A stretch of DNA of 35,723 nt from Planctomycetota bacterium (GTDB taxonomy: Bacteria > Planctomycetota > Planctomycetia > Pirellulales > Pirellulaceae). The DNA is taken from assembly GCA_027619595.1 (NCBI GenBank), contig JAQCHP010000043.1, positions 1 through 35,723 of the forward strand, in the 5' to 3' direction. The position numbers were made by a program, and so were the translations under genes. Positions 25,814 through 34,336 of this stretch are shown piece by piece (the stretch's first letter is position 1; the number at the start of each line of letters is the position of its first letter). The notes under the pieces are model-generated. The model ran no database searches. It was not told where the DNA came from and saw only the letters and a program-made list of their open reading frames with translations.

Positions 25814-28800
25814 ATGGCAAGAACCCTCCCGCGAGAATCCAGGCGTTCCCGTCGGTTGCACAGCCGCTGGTGGCTGGGTTTGGCACTCTTGATCGCCGTG
25901 CCCCTCGTGACGCTAGCGTGTTTGCCACAGTTGGTGCGTGTGGCTGCGATTCGCAACCAACTGATCGCCTGGTCGATCCCGGAACTTGCTGGTCACGTGC
26001 AGGTAGGGAATGTTGCTGCCGGCTGGTTCTCCCCGATCACCCTCGAGAAGATCGTTGTAACCGATCTCGAGGGCGTCGCTGTGGCCCAGGTCCCCCGAGC
26101 CGTGATTCAGCAGGGGCTATGGAGTTGGGCTTTTTCTCCGTTGGTCGGTACAAAGGATCTACGTGTCGAAGGTCCAACTATATCCTTGGTTCTGTATGAA
26201 GATGGCTCGACGAACATCCAACGATTGACAGCGAAACTGCCGAATTCTGGCGGCGCGAATTCCGATCCGGGGGAGATGCCCAGATTACGAATCGAGGTTG
26301 CCGGAGGATCATTGGTGGCTTCGCAACCCCAAGGCACAATTGTTCATTGGCAGGGCATCGACGCATTGATCCAGACCGAAATGGAAATCGCCAGGTCGAC
26401 AATCGAAGTAACAGGGACTGCCAAGAGTTTGGCGTCTGCAGGGCAGGATGGCACGTTTACCCTGTCCGCCAACCGTCCGGCCGGAGACGCATCGAACGCG
26501 TCCGATCCATCGGCCGTTGTGCGTGTTTCCCCAGCGTCGATCGTCGCGAACGGCGTACCTTGGCAATGGTGGCTGGATGGAACGACACGCGTCACTGGCA
26601 CGATCGGCCTGGACCTCAGGGCGGACCTGACCGCCGCCGGTAATGTGACGACGGTTGACGGAAAAGTCGATCTCGATTCGTCGGCCGGGAATGCCACGGC
26701 AACGCTTTCGGTTCCGCTAGCACCTTGGATCGTGCTCTGCCAACAATTTTCGCTCCCCAACCTACTGCAGACAGCGGCCGCCCCCGGTGACTTGGATCTA
26801 AAAGCAGAGATCCCCTTGGCGCAATGGGCCAAATTGTCCGCCCTGCAAACCGCCTTGCAGGGGACCGACCTGCAAGGTGCACCATTGCAACTCGCCGTTG
26901 TCAGTGGTCTTTCGACGCAAGGTGAACGCACCCGCGAAATACAGCTACATGTCCACGTCGGTTCGGGTCAGATCATGCACGGTTCCGTTCCGTTTGCGTG
27001 GAAAGATCCGATGACGCTCGACGTCAGCGCCGCGAGTGTCGATGGCCAGGCATGGGTGCAGAAACTGGCGTGTCGCACGCCATTCCTCTTGGCGGATGGT
27101 TCTGGTTCGCCCCAGGCGATGCAAGCCAGATTCCAGGGAGATCTCGCCCAAACAGTGCACCATTTTCAGGGACTCCTTCCGCAGGAATTTCCGTACTTGG
27201 AAGGGCAGTTTTCCGGGGACGCCAAAATGTCGATGGTAGCTGCCGACGGTGGGTCACGAACCTGGCAGACCGACGGACGCGTCACCCTGCAGTCGCTGCA
27301 ATGCGGCTCGGAAAAGGGCCGTTTGTGGCAAGAACGCCAGTTGCGATTGAGCGTCAGTGGCGCGGGGAGTGAAGCGGCGGGCGCACTTCGCGTGGCCGAA
27401 CTGGACTGCCAAGTGGAACTCGACGCGGGCGACCGAATCGTGGCGAAACTAATCGAGCCGCTAGAGGTACACAAGGGCCAATCGCTGAATTCAACCTGGG
27501 ATTTGACCGCACAAGGAGATTTATCGCGATGGCAGAAACGTTCTCAGGCTTGGCTGGATGTACCGATGGAATTCGCGGGTGCAGCCCACGTCCGCACAAA
27601 ATTGGCACAGTCAGAATCTGGTTTCAAACTTTCGGAATGTACGTTGGATTGGCAGCGTTGCCAGATTCATAGTGGCACAGCGAAGTGGCAAGAGCCCCGC
27701 ATTCAGGCGACGCTGCAAGGAGCCATGCAATGGCTTCCGCACGTTGCCTTTCAATGGGAGGATCTGGCCGCCACGAGTTCTACCCTGGCCATGCGCGCAC
27801 GCGATGGCGCGGTCCGCTGGAACCCTCAGTTGACAACCGAAGGGCAAATGCAGTTTCGCGGGATCTTGGCGCGATTGGCGGGCTGGGGTGGTCTCGCCAC
27901 GCCCGTTGCGATTCCTACAAGTTGGGGCGATCAGCTCGACGGTAAGTTGGTCTGGAACACCGAGTCGACCGGTGTGCGGTGGAAGTTGGATACAACCACG
28001 AGCAGCAAAAGTGCGACGACGTCGAATCCGTTGGGGATTGCTGCCAACGGCTCGGTCGATCCGGAGACTTTCGCGTTTCGCGTCGATGATTTGCGCGCCG
28101 CATTGCCCGGGTTAGAAATGAACGCCAAGACCGAAGTCGCGGCGTCGGGCCCGCAAACACAGCAACTGAAGGTCGTCGGGACAACTCAATACGTATTAGA
28201 GCAACTTGTTCCATTGCACATTACACGAGCGTGGGGATTGTCCGAGATTCGTGGTGCGCGCACGGGCAAGTTCTCTCTGGAGATGCCCTGGCAAGCGGAC
28301 TCGAATGCGGCGTCACCACCGATGCATGTAGTTTCCGCATCGCTACCAACGCCGCAAACGTCGAATTGGAGTTCGACGGCGCGGGGTGCGGTTGAAGCTG
28401 GATGGGATGCAGCGAGATTCCTGGACTTGGCGGTTGGGTCAGGAAATGTCAAGGCAAACCTCGCCGACGGTCTGGTACGATTCGATCCGATTGAAACGCA
28501 GTTGGGGGATGGATCGCTGTCGGTTCACCCTGTGCTCGACTTGCGTTCCACAGAGCCGACTGTCCTGTTGCAATCGCCGGCTCACTTGGACAGGCTGCGT
28601 CTTACCCCCGAAGTTTGCCGCAGCTATTTGAAATATCTGGCGCCGCTGGTGGCCGACGTGGCTGAATCGCAGGGCGTTTTTTCGGTTGCTGTCGCCGCCG
28701 CTCGACTCCCGGCCTACCATACGACGGAAATGGCGGTTGACGGGCAACTCGTGATCCACGAAGCGCAGGTCGGGCCCGGCGCCCTTAGCCAACAGGTCCT

Positions 28801-29230
28801 TTCAGCAATCCAAACTGTCCGTCAACTGGCTCGTTCCGGAGGAGAAGCGGGAGGAGGGACCGCGACCCAGCTGAACTTGCCTGAGCAGACCATCCAATGG
28901 CAGGTACGGGACGGTCGCGTCTATCACGAAGGATTCACGATTCAAATTGGTGACGTCGTCATGAAAACTCGCGGCTGGGTAGCGATGGACGATTCGCTAC
29001 AATTGGTCGTGGAAGTACCTGTGCAGCCGGGCTGGGTGGAGTCGAAACCATGGTTGAAGTCACTTGCCGGGACCTCAATTCAGCTCCCCGTTACCGGTAC
29101 ACTAAGGCGTCCGCTGGTCGACCAGCGTGGTCTCGCCCAAATGGGGACTCAGGCCCTGCAAGGTGCTGCCCAGGACGCCGTACGATCGGAAGTGCAAAAG
29201 CAATTGCTGAGACTGTTCGATAAGAAGTAA
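25814..29230 (+). CDS. Very large AsmA-like membrane-anchored protein
   Basis: 1138-residue protein with a basic N-terminus, one signal-anchor helix (WWLGLALLIAVPLVTLACL) and a long beta-rich extracytoplasmic part. The opening IPELAGHVQVGNVAAGWFSPITLEKIVVTD and the repeated amphipathic beta strands are typical of the AsmA/TamB-like group, which in proteobacteria forms bridges for phospholipid transport between the membranes. The C-terminal region (VLSAIQTVRQLA, then GWVAMDDSLQLVVEVPV) matches the AsmA C-terminal pattern. A comparable role in the planctomycete envelope is an inference. Start: ATG 25814 has AAAGGA about nine bases upstream; ATG 25784 has none. The MBL-fold gene follows after 18 bases. 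Confidence 0.7.
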   Translation: MARTLPRESRRSRRLHSRWWLGLALLIAVPLVTLACLPQLVRVAAIRNQLIAWSIPELAGHVQVGNVAAGWFSPITLEKIVVTDLEGVAVAQVPRAVIQQGLWSWAFSPLVGTKDLRVEGPTISLVLYEDGSTNIQRLTAKLPNSGGANSDPGEMPRLRIEVAGGSLVASQPQGTIVHWQGIDALIQTEMEIARSTIEVTGTAKSLASAGQDGTFTLSANRPAGDASNASDPSAVVRVSPASIVANGVPWQWWLDGTTRVTGTIGLDLRADLTAAGNVTTVDGKVDLDSSAGNATATLSVPLAPWIVLCQQFSLPNLLQTAAAPGDLDLKAEIPLAQWAKLSALQTALQGTDLQGAPLQLAVVSGLSTQGERTREIQLHVHVGSGQIMHGSVPFAWKDPMTLDVSAASVDGQAWVQKLACRTPFLLADGSGSPQAMQARFQGDLAQTVHHFQGLLPQEFPYLEGQFSGDAKMSMVAADGGSRTWQTDGRVTLQSLQCGSEKGRLWQERQLRLSVSGAGSEAAGALRVAELDCQVELDAGDRIVAKLIEPLEVHKGQSLNSTWDLTAQGDLSRWQKRSQAWLDVPMEFAGAAHVRTKLAQSESGFKLSECTLDWQRCQIHSGTAKWQEPRIQATLQGAMQWLPHVAFQWEDLAATSSTLAMRARDGAVRWNPQLTTEGQMQFRGILARLAGWGGLATPVAIPTSWGDQLDGKLVWNTESTGVRWKLDTTTSSKSATTSNPLGIAANGSVDPETFAFRVDDLRAALPGLEMNAKTEVAASGPQTQQLKVVGTTQYVLEQLVPLHITRAWGLSEIRGARTGKFSLEMPWQADSNAASPPMHVVSASLPTPQTSNWSSTARGAVEAGWDAARFLDLAVGSGNVKANLADGLVRFDPIETQLGDGSLSVHPVLDLRSTEPTVLLQSPAHLDRLRLTPEVCRSYLKYLAPLVADVAESQGVFSVAVAAARLPAYHTTEMAVDGQLVIHEAQVGPGALSQQVLSAIQTVRQLARSGGEAGGGTATQLNLPEQTIQWQVRDGRVYHEGFTIQIGDVVMKTRGWVAMDDSLQLVVEVPVQPGWVESKPWLKSLAGTSIQLPVTGTLRRPLVDQRGLAQMGTQALQGAAQDAVRSEVQKQLLRLFDKK

Positions 29231-29248
29231 GCGAAAGGCTAGGTTTGC

Positions 29249-29989
29249 GTGAAAGTTGTCCTGCTCGGGTCGGGTGGGTATCGTCCCAATGATCGGCGGC
29301 ACACGGCGTGTTTGATGTTGCCGGAAGTTGGCTTGGTATTGGATGCAGGATCGGCGTTCTACCGTGTGGCCGACTACGTTTGCCAACCAGAGCTGCATGT
29401 GTTGTTGTCGCATGCCCATCTGGATCATGTGATGGGGTTGACATTCTTGTTCGATCTGATGGCTTCCCACCCTGGTCTGGTGGTGCACGTCCACGGCGAG
29501 TCAGAAAAACTAGCCATCGTGGAACGCCATTTATGGTTCCCAGGTCTGTTCCCCGTGCGACCTCCCTGTGTGTTGGTGCCCTTTTCCGACGAGAGTCTCG
29601 CCAAGCTGCCTGGGCGACCGAGGATCTTCCCGTTACGACATCATGGCGGTTCGGTCGGATTTCGCCTCGAATTTTCGACGGGATCGTTGGCCTATGTCAC
29701 CGATACGACAGCCGATGTGGATGCAAGTTATGTCCAAGAAATAGGCCATGTGGATCTGTTGATCCATGAGTGCTATTTCCGTGACGATCAAGAAGCGATG
29801 GCACGTATGACGGGGCATAGTTGTGCGTCGACTGTGGCTGCCGTGGCGAAAAAGGCGCAAGTTGGACGGTTAGTGCTCGTCCATTGCAATCCTTTGGATG
29901 TCAGCGACGATCCGGTTGACTTGCCGCGTATGCAGCAGATTTTTCCCGCCACACAAGTTGGCGAGGACCTGCTCGAATTGCAGTTCTAG
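29249..29989 (+). CDS. MBL-fold metallo-hydrolase, RNase Z-like
   Basis: 246-residue metallo-beta-lactamase-fold hydrolase. The zinc motif H55-A-H57-L-D59-H60 is complete, LDAGSAFY precedes it, and later come YVTDT (metal Asp), LLIHECYF and the final LVHCNP histidine. The layout is that of the RNase Z/PhnP-like branch, which includes tRNA 3'-processing enzymes and phosphodiesterases; the substrate cannot be told. Start GTG 29249 is 18 bases after the AsmA-like stop, so co-transcription is likely. It converges on the GT2 gene. Confidence 0.85.
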   Translation: MKVVLLGSGGYRPNDRRHTACLMLPEVGLVLDAGSAFYRVADYVCQPELHVLLSHAHLDHVMGLTFLFDLMASHPGLVVHVHGESEKLAIVERHLWFPGLFPVRPPCVLVPFSDESLAKLPGRPRIFPLRHHGGSVGFRLEFSTGSLAYVTDTTADVDASYVQEIGHVDLLIHECYFRDDQEAMARMTGHSCASTVAAVAKKAQVGRLVLVHCNPLDVSDDPVDLPRMQQIFPATQVGEDLLELQF

Positions 29990-30003
29990 GCGGCGGACCG
30001 GAA

Positions 30004-30972
30004 CTACGCTGATCTTCGGCGGTCGTAGTTTTTCTTGGTCGCGGGCGGGTAGGGGAGTAGATGCTCGTCCGATTCGTCGCCGACAGCGTCCCGTGTCCCT
30101 GTTTCGACGTCCAATCCAACTGCCGTTGTGTTGGCCAGCGACAAACTGTCTTGGAACTCGCTCAAACCGCACCATACCGACGCCATACCGGCACCGTCGG
30201 CAATCCAAGTCCAAGGATGGTGGAGCTGTTGCAGCCAACGCGTAACGCAGGATATTCCATGGGCGGTGATCGAAAGCCCCCTGTGGCCTCCCCTGCGGTG
30301 GCGCCCGAAGCACCGCTCGGCATCCGCTGCGCGTCGATAGACTGAGCCGGGGAGTTCCGCAGCATCGGCGGCGACTCTGGCCTGACTCGACTCGCACCCG
30401 AATCCATGTTCCGCCAACCGCACGGCAAGGTCACAGTCAGCGGCAGTATGAAGTTTAAGATCCCAACCTCCGACCGCCTGAAGGGCCGATCGGCGATAGA
30501 AGCCGGCCATGAGCGTGGGACCCCAACCGATGGCTTCTGCTGTGCGAAGGGATTGTCGTGACCGAATCAGTTTTCTGCCGCCCCCGGTTCCTAGTGTCAC
30601 CCCAAGCACTGCTTGCTTGGCGGTTCGCACCTGGAGTTGCGGCGAAACGCTCGCAATGCTTAGGTCACTTTGTAGTCGGTCGATGGCATCTTCGCACCAA
30701 TTGGGTTCGGCCAATGTTCCTGGCATCAGCAAATGAATGGTTGACCCTCGCGCGGCACGGATCCCTGCATGTATGCATGCGACTACACTAGCGGAAGGTG
30801 ACGACTCGACGAAACAAACCTCGTCCGTCAGATCGTAAGGGTCACGGTAGGTCCCCCGGTTGGGCACAATGATTTCACAACCGGTAGGGCGGTTCTCCAG
30901 CACGGAAACCAATGATGATTCCAGTGCTTCGTTGGTGGTCACTGCGGGAATGACGATGGATAGTCGTACCAA
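30004..30972 (-). CDS. Glycosyltransferase family 2-like protein
   Basis: 322-residue GT-A protein. It begins with the typical VRLSIVIPAVTTNEALE; GSTIHLLMPGT stands where family members carry the metal-binding DxD, and ADCDLAVRLAEHGF (178-191) matches the later conserved acidic motif. The missing DxD makes normal metal-dependent transfer doubtful. The C-terminal region after about residue 200 is Arg- and Ser-rich and unassigned. Start: TTG 30972 is chosen because AAAGGGA lies eight bases upstream and it starts the conserved fold; the open frame extends to GTG 31194 through an ATG at 31131, without a ribosome-binding site. Gene context (MBL hydrolase, exonuclease) gives no pathway. Confidence 0.65.
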   Translation of the reverse strand: MVRLSIVIPAVTTNEALESSLVSVLENRPTGCEIIVPNRGTYRDPYDLTDEVCFVESSPSASVVACIHAGIRAARGSTIHLLMPGTLAEPNWCEDAIDRLQSDLSIASVSPQLQVRTAKQAVLGVTLGTGGGRKLIRSRQSLRTAEAIGWGPTLMAGFYRRSALQAVGGWDLKLHTAADCDLAVRLAEHGFGCESSQARVAADAAELPGSVYRRAADAERCFGRHRRGGHRGLSITAHGISCVTRWLQQLHHPWTWIADGAGMASVWCGLSEFQDSLSLANTTAVGLDVETGTRDAVGDESDEHLLPYPPATKKNYDRRRSA

Positions 30973-31283
30973 GGCCGAGGTCCCTTTTGGCTCGCAATGC
31001 GTTCGCAAGATTCTCAGAGCCAGATTGTTTGCAATCGGCGGAGCTTGCTGCGTCTGGTGGCGGATGTTGCCTCCACTCTTCGTTCTGTTTCGGCCGAAAG
31101 TACAACCTGGGTTGATGGAAAATTGCCGCATCTTGCGGCGACGAAGAAAAACGTACCGGGAAGAAAAATAATCGGTTATCGACGGCGGCGGCACTGCACG
31201 CCTCGCATCCCCTCAAGAATAAGCTAGCATATCCAGCTGTGGCCTCCTTGGTACTCCCTATTCAACGCGCAGGACGTGTCAGC
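30973..31283. other. Divergent spacer between the GT2 and exonuclease genes
   Basis: If the TTG start of the GT2 gene is right, this ~310-base region is non-coding and should carry both promoters. If a start at 31131 or 31194 is used, most of it codes for an unconserved N-terminal extension. No other element was recognised. Confidence 0.35.
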
Positions 31284-32108
31284 ATGTCGGATCGAAAAGT
31301 TGAGTTTCTCATTTTCGACGTCGAAAGTGTGGCCGACGGCAATTTGATTTCCAATGTCAAATACCCCAGTGAAGGACTATCGCCCGAGGCCGCGGTTCGA
31401 CGCTTTCGCGATGAGTTGATGGCGGAAAAAAATTCCGACTTTATACCGTATACATTCCAGTTTCCGATTTCGGTTGTCGTGGCCAAGGTAGACAAACGCT
31501 GCCAGCTCATCGACTTGGCGGTGCTGGACGATCCCGCCTTCCAGCCGCACGTGATCACCGATCTTTTTTGGCGCGGCTGGGCCCACTATCAACATCCGAC
31601 ACTGGTAAGTTTTAACGGTCGGTCCTTCGACGTCCCCTTGCTCGAATTGGCGGCATTTCGCTTTGGAATCACCGTTAAAGATTGGTTTTCCGACGCCGGT
31701 CGCAGTTTCGAACTGCCGCGAAATCGATACAACACAAAATCCCATGTCGACTTGCAAGACGCATTGACGAATTTCGGCGCTACTCGCTTTCACGGCGGCC
31801 TGAACCTGGCCTCCAAACTTTTAGGAAAACCGGGGAAAATGGATACCCAAGGATTTATGGTGCAAGACATGTACGACCAAGGCCGACTTGCCGAAATCAA
31901 CAGTTACTGTCGGTGCGACGTGTTGGACACCTATTTCCTTTTCTTGCGCTGGCAGGTGATGGCGGGGAATTTGACGTTGAGCCAAGAGCACGAACGTGTG
32001 GAGTCAACACGTGGCTGGCTGGAATCGCAAGCGCCGCAAGTTCCTGCTTTTCGGGACTATCTATCCAATTGGGGAGAATGGAAGAACCCGTGGTCAGCGT
32101 CCAAATGA
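31284..32108 (+). CDS. Predicted 3'-5' exonuclease, PolB-like (DnaQ fold)
   Basis: 274-residue protein of the family described as a predicted 3'-5' exonuclease related to the exonuclease domain of DNA polymerase B. The Exo I motif is FDVES (Asp12, Glu14), Exo II lies in VSFNGRSFDVPLLE, and Exo III in YCRCDVLDTY (YxxxD type). The rest of a polymerase is absent. It probably trims DNA in repair, but this has not been shown for the family. Start: ATG 31284 follows AGGA by about nine bases; the frame is open from 31239. Confidence 0.82.
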   Translation: MSDRKVEFLIFDVESVADGNLISNVKYPSEGLSPEAAVRRFRDELMAEKNSDFIPYTFQFPISVVVAKVDKRCQLIDLAVLDDPAFQPHVITDLFWRGWAHYQHPTLVSFNGRSFDVPLLELAAFRFGITVKDWFSDAGRSFELPRNRYNTKSHVDLQDALTNFGATRFHGGLNLASKLLGKPGKMDTQGFMVQDMYDQGRLAEINSYCRCDVLDTYFLFLRWQVMAGNLTLSQEHERVESTRGWLESQAPQVPAFRDYLSNWGEWKNPWSASK

Positions 32109-32138
32109 CCGAGAATCCAGTGAAGCAGCCATTGCAAC

Positions 32139-32486
32139 TTAGGCTGCACCGGTGTCGGTCTGCGCGGTACCCATATCAATCGGTGCTACGGTCGAATCGA
32201 TGGACAGAACCATGATTTTTCCGTCACCGATACGTCCAGTGCGCGCGATGTCGATAACCATTTTCACGATTTCGTCGACCCGCGCGTCGTCGACCCACAG
32301 AGAAATTTCGACCTTAGGCAAAAACGCCAAGGCGAATTCGTTCTCGCCGTATTCATCGAGATAGCTTTTTTGCCGCCCGAAGCCCTTAACTTCGCGTACG
32401 CTAAGAGCCTCCAGGGGAGCACGGCGCAAAGCGTCCAGTACTTTTTCGGCGAGGAACGGTTTGATGATCGCGAGAATCTGCTTCAT
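32139..32486 (-). CDS. Divergent P-II family signalling protein
   Basis: 115-residue P-II protein that aligns with E. coli GlnB without gaps to about residue 95. Kept are VKGFGRQK (33-40, including Gln39), Lys58 (FLPK) and TGRIGDGKI (the B loop, 83-91). Changed are Tyr51 to Phe (so no uridylylation there), Glu62 to Ser, and Arg101 and Arg103, which contact ATP in GlnB, to Ala and Ile. The T-loop reads SYLDEYGENEF. The C-terminus is a short polar tail. It follows the 2Fe-2S ferredoxin by 19 bases rather than amtB or glnA. 2-oxoglutarate binding is plausible, ATP binding is altered, and the partner is unknown. ATG 32486 has no good ribosome-binding site, so coupling to the ferredoxin is likely; the frame is open to 32699. 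Confidence 0.88.
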   Translation of the reverse strand: MKQILAIIKPFLAEKVLDALRRAPLEALSVREVKGFGRQKSYLDEYGENEFALAFLPKVEISLWVDDARVDEIVKMVIDIARTGRIGDGKIMVLSIDSTVAPIDMGTAQTDTGAA

Positions 32487-32505
32487 TGGGTGCGCCGTTT
32501 GACGC

Positions 32506-32895
32506 TCAACTAAAGAAGTTTTCGCCGAACAGATCGACTTCGGGTCCCGTCTCCACTTCCAAATCGCCCAGGACCTGTGTTTTACACGCAAGTCGCATGT
32601 TTTCTTCGTGGCCAATAAAGGCCAAACTGGGCAACGGGTCAGGTACAGGCACGCGGAACTTGATTTTCTCGACCAATCCCATCGAATTCGTGTTTTCAAT
32701 CCCCTTCGTAATCAAGACTCGGCAGCTTCCGCAGAATCCAAGCCCCCGGCAGTTGGCGATTTGGTTCACCCCCGCACCGAAACCGTTGAGGCCTTGGTAC
32801 AAGTTGACTCCCGCTGCCAACGCCACCTGACGAAGATTGGACCCCCGTTGGACCTGGATTTCCTTCTTTTCCTTGGTGAATTTAACGACGGGCAT
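32506..32895 (-). CDS. 2Fe-2S ferredoxin
   Basis: 129-residue plant/adrenodoxin-type ferredoxin. The ligands are C49, C55 and C58 (CRGLGFCGSC) with C104 (RLACKTQV). The N-terminal strands and a long linker (59-100) are normal, and the end LFGENFFS is an acidic/aromatic tail. It carries one electron to an unknown partner. Start: ATG 32895 with GAGGGGAG just upstream; a GTG at 32907 is in frame. It is the first gene of a pair with the P-II protein. About 100 bases of non-coding sequence separate it from the end of the small-protein coding signal. Confidence 0.9.
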   Translation of the reverse strand: MPVVKFTKEKKEIQVQRGSNLRQVALAAGVNLYQGLNGFGAGVNQIANCRGLGFCGSCRVLITKGIENTNSMGLVEKIKFRVPVPDPLPSLAFIGHEENMRLACKTQVLGDLEVETGPEVDLFGENFFS

Positions 32896-33055
32896 AGCTC
32901 CCCTCACAACGGTAATCTAGATAATCAACGATTCGTGCCGACTGGGATAACTCTAATCCCGCTCGCCAAGTCCTTCCACGGGAGGCGCTTGAACTTCCCC
33001 TACTTTTCCATTTTTTGCAACAGGGTCGCCACGCGGGCTGGGTCATCTTTCTCGA

Positions 33056-33253
33056 TCAGGTGATCATGGTGGTTTGTGCCACACCAAGCTTCTTGAGGTG
33101 TCCGGCCAGGGATTTCCAATACTTGGATCGCTTGGCTCCCTCACTCAAGTACAGCTCCGTGATCAGTTCCTGGACCCGCTGCCAAGCCAAAGACTCCCGA
33201 TTGTCGTAGTAATTTCGAATTGCGTTTTGCTGGAATTTTGAATATTCAGCCAT
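33056..33253 (-). CDS. Small planctomycete protein, apparently truncated by a frameshift
   Basis: 65-residue soluble helical protein beginning MAEYSKFQQNAIRNYYDNRE, like small uncharacterised proteins common in planctomycetes. The open frame ends after GVAQTTMIT at 33056. In the neighbouring frame the coding signal continues with DHLIEKDDPARV and ATLLQKMEK and stops at 33000-33002, which would give about 84 residues and a typical helical tail. A one-base loss near 33065 explains this. Start: ATG 33253 has GGGGA about nine bases upstream. The frame is open further to TTG 33442 and encodes a CHACGGPLPKDK segment, but no start signal supports it. It lies upstream of the ferredoxin/P-II pair on the same strand and is divergent from thyA. 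Confidence 0.65.
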   Translation of the reverse strand: MAEYSKFQQNAIRNYYDNRESLAWQRVQELITELYLSEGAKRSKYWKSLAGHLKKLGVAQTTMIT

Positions 33254-33374
33254 TTTTGTCAGTCCCCACATGGACAGGAAAGGAGTCAACGCTAGTCTGG
33301 TGCGTGTGGTCGCCAACGCCCCGGATTCCCCCACGGCCGGTTTTTTCCTTCCGCTGGGTTTATCCTTCGGCAAT

Positions 33375-33440
33375 GGGCCGCCACACGCATGACAAACTTT
33401 GGGTAAGTCCAGTGTAACCGTGTGCGGCCCCCCCCGGGCC
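33375..33440. promoter_or_regulatory. Competing inverted repeats with a C8 tract upstream of thyA
   Basis: GGGCCGC-C-ACACG (33375-33387) pairs with CGTGT-GCGGCCC (33419-33430), 12 pairs with one bulge. The same right arm can pair with GGGCC (33436-33440) around five C. The two structures exclude each other and end 80 bases before thyA. A run of eight C (33428-33435) lies between. This could be a leader switch or a pair of unrelated hairpins. Confidence 0.35.
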
Positions 33441-33519
33441 AAACACGATTCCCGTCCAGTTTAGCAGTTCGGTCGCGGCATGAGGGGCGTGGACTACCGG
33501 GTTCGACGATGAGGGAGAT

Positions 33520-34314
33520 ATGCAAGCGTATCTTGATCTGCTCGATAATATTCTGCGACAAGGGGTCGCTAAGTCCGACCGCACCGGGACGGGGACACTT
33601 AGCGTGTTCGGGCATCAAATGCGGTTTGACCTGTCGCAGGGATTTCCCCTGGTGACCACCAAGAAGTTACACGTGAAGTCGGTCATTCACGAATTGCTGT
33701 GGTTCATTTCAGGCCAAACCAACGTCTCCTACCTTCGTGAGAACGGTGTCACAATTTGGGACGAATGGGCCAATGAACAAGGAGAACTGGGGCCTGTTTA
33801 CGGCCGACAATGGCGAAGTTGGCAAGCCACCGACGGAACCACCATCGACCAGCTAGCGGCTGTCCTGTCTCAACTGAGGAATGAACCCGATTCAAGGCGT
33901 ATGATCGTCAGCGCTTGGAACGTGGGCGAATTGCCGCATATGGCGCTCCCACCGTGTCATTTATTGTTCCAGTTCTACGTGGCGAACCAACGCCTTTCGT
34001 GCCAACTCTATCAACGCAGTGCGGACGTGTTCCTGGGCGTCCCTTTTAACATCGCGTCGTATGCACTACTTACCCAAATGATTGCCCAAGTATGCAACTT
34101 CGAACCAGGCGAGTTCATTCACACGCTAGGCGACGCACATCTGTACCAAAACCATGTCGAGCAGGCTAGGCTTCAATTGACTCGAGCACCCCGACCCTTG
34201 CCGACGATGCTGATCGATTCAGGTGTACGCAATCTATTCGACTTTCGCTATGAGCATTTTCAATTAACCAATTACGACCCGCATCCACACATCAAGGCCA
34301 AAGTGGCAGTATGA
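33520..34314 (+). CDS. thyA: Thymidylate synthase
   Basis: 264 residues, the exact length of E. coli ThyA. It converts dUMP to dTMP with methylenetetrahydrofolate. The nucleophile Cys146 is in LPPCH, the phosphate-binding RTGTGT is at 21-26, [19 protein letters not shown] is present and the protein ends in KVAV. A GAGGGAG site precedes the ATG. It is followed by folA, which regenerates the folate that this enzyme oxidises; the stop overlaps the first copy of the duplicated folA start. Confidence 0.97.
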   Translation: MQAYLDLLDNILRQGVAKSDRTGTGTLSVFGHQMRFDLSQGFPLVTTKKLHVKSVIHELLWFISGQTNVSYLRENGVTIWDEWANEQGELGPVYGRQWRSWQATDGTTIDQLAAVLSQLRNEPDSRRMIVSAWNVGELPHMALPPCHLLFQFYVANQRLSCQLYQRSADVFLGVPFNIASYALLTQMIAQVCNFEPGEFIHTLGDAHLYQNHVEQARLQLTRAPRPLPTMLIDSGVRNLFDFRYEHFQLTNYDPHPHIKAKVAV

Positions 34315-34336
34315 GCGATCGACATGAGCGACCGAC
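34311..34336 (+). repeat. 13-base tandem duplication covering the folA start
   Basis: ATGAGCGATCGAC (34311-34323) is followed at once by ATGAGCGACCGAC (34324-34336), one mismatch apart. The first ATG overlaps the thyA stop as ATGA but is out of frame with folA and meets a stop after nine codons; the second starts folA. Confidence 0.75.

Noticed and set aside
33254-33442. CHACGGPLPKDK-containing extension of the small-protein frame, as a zinc ribbon
   Set aside because: Only one CxxC, no start signal, and the stretch overlaps GC-rich inverted repeats; the ATG at 33253 has its own ribosome-binding site.
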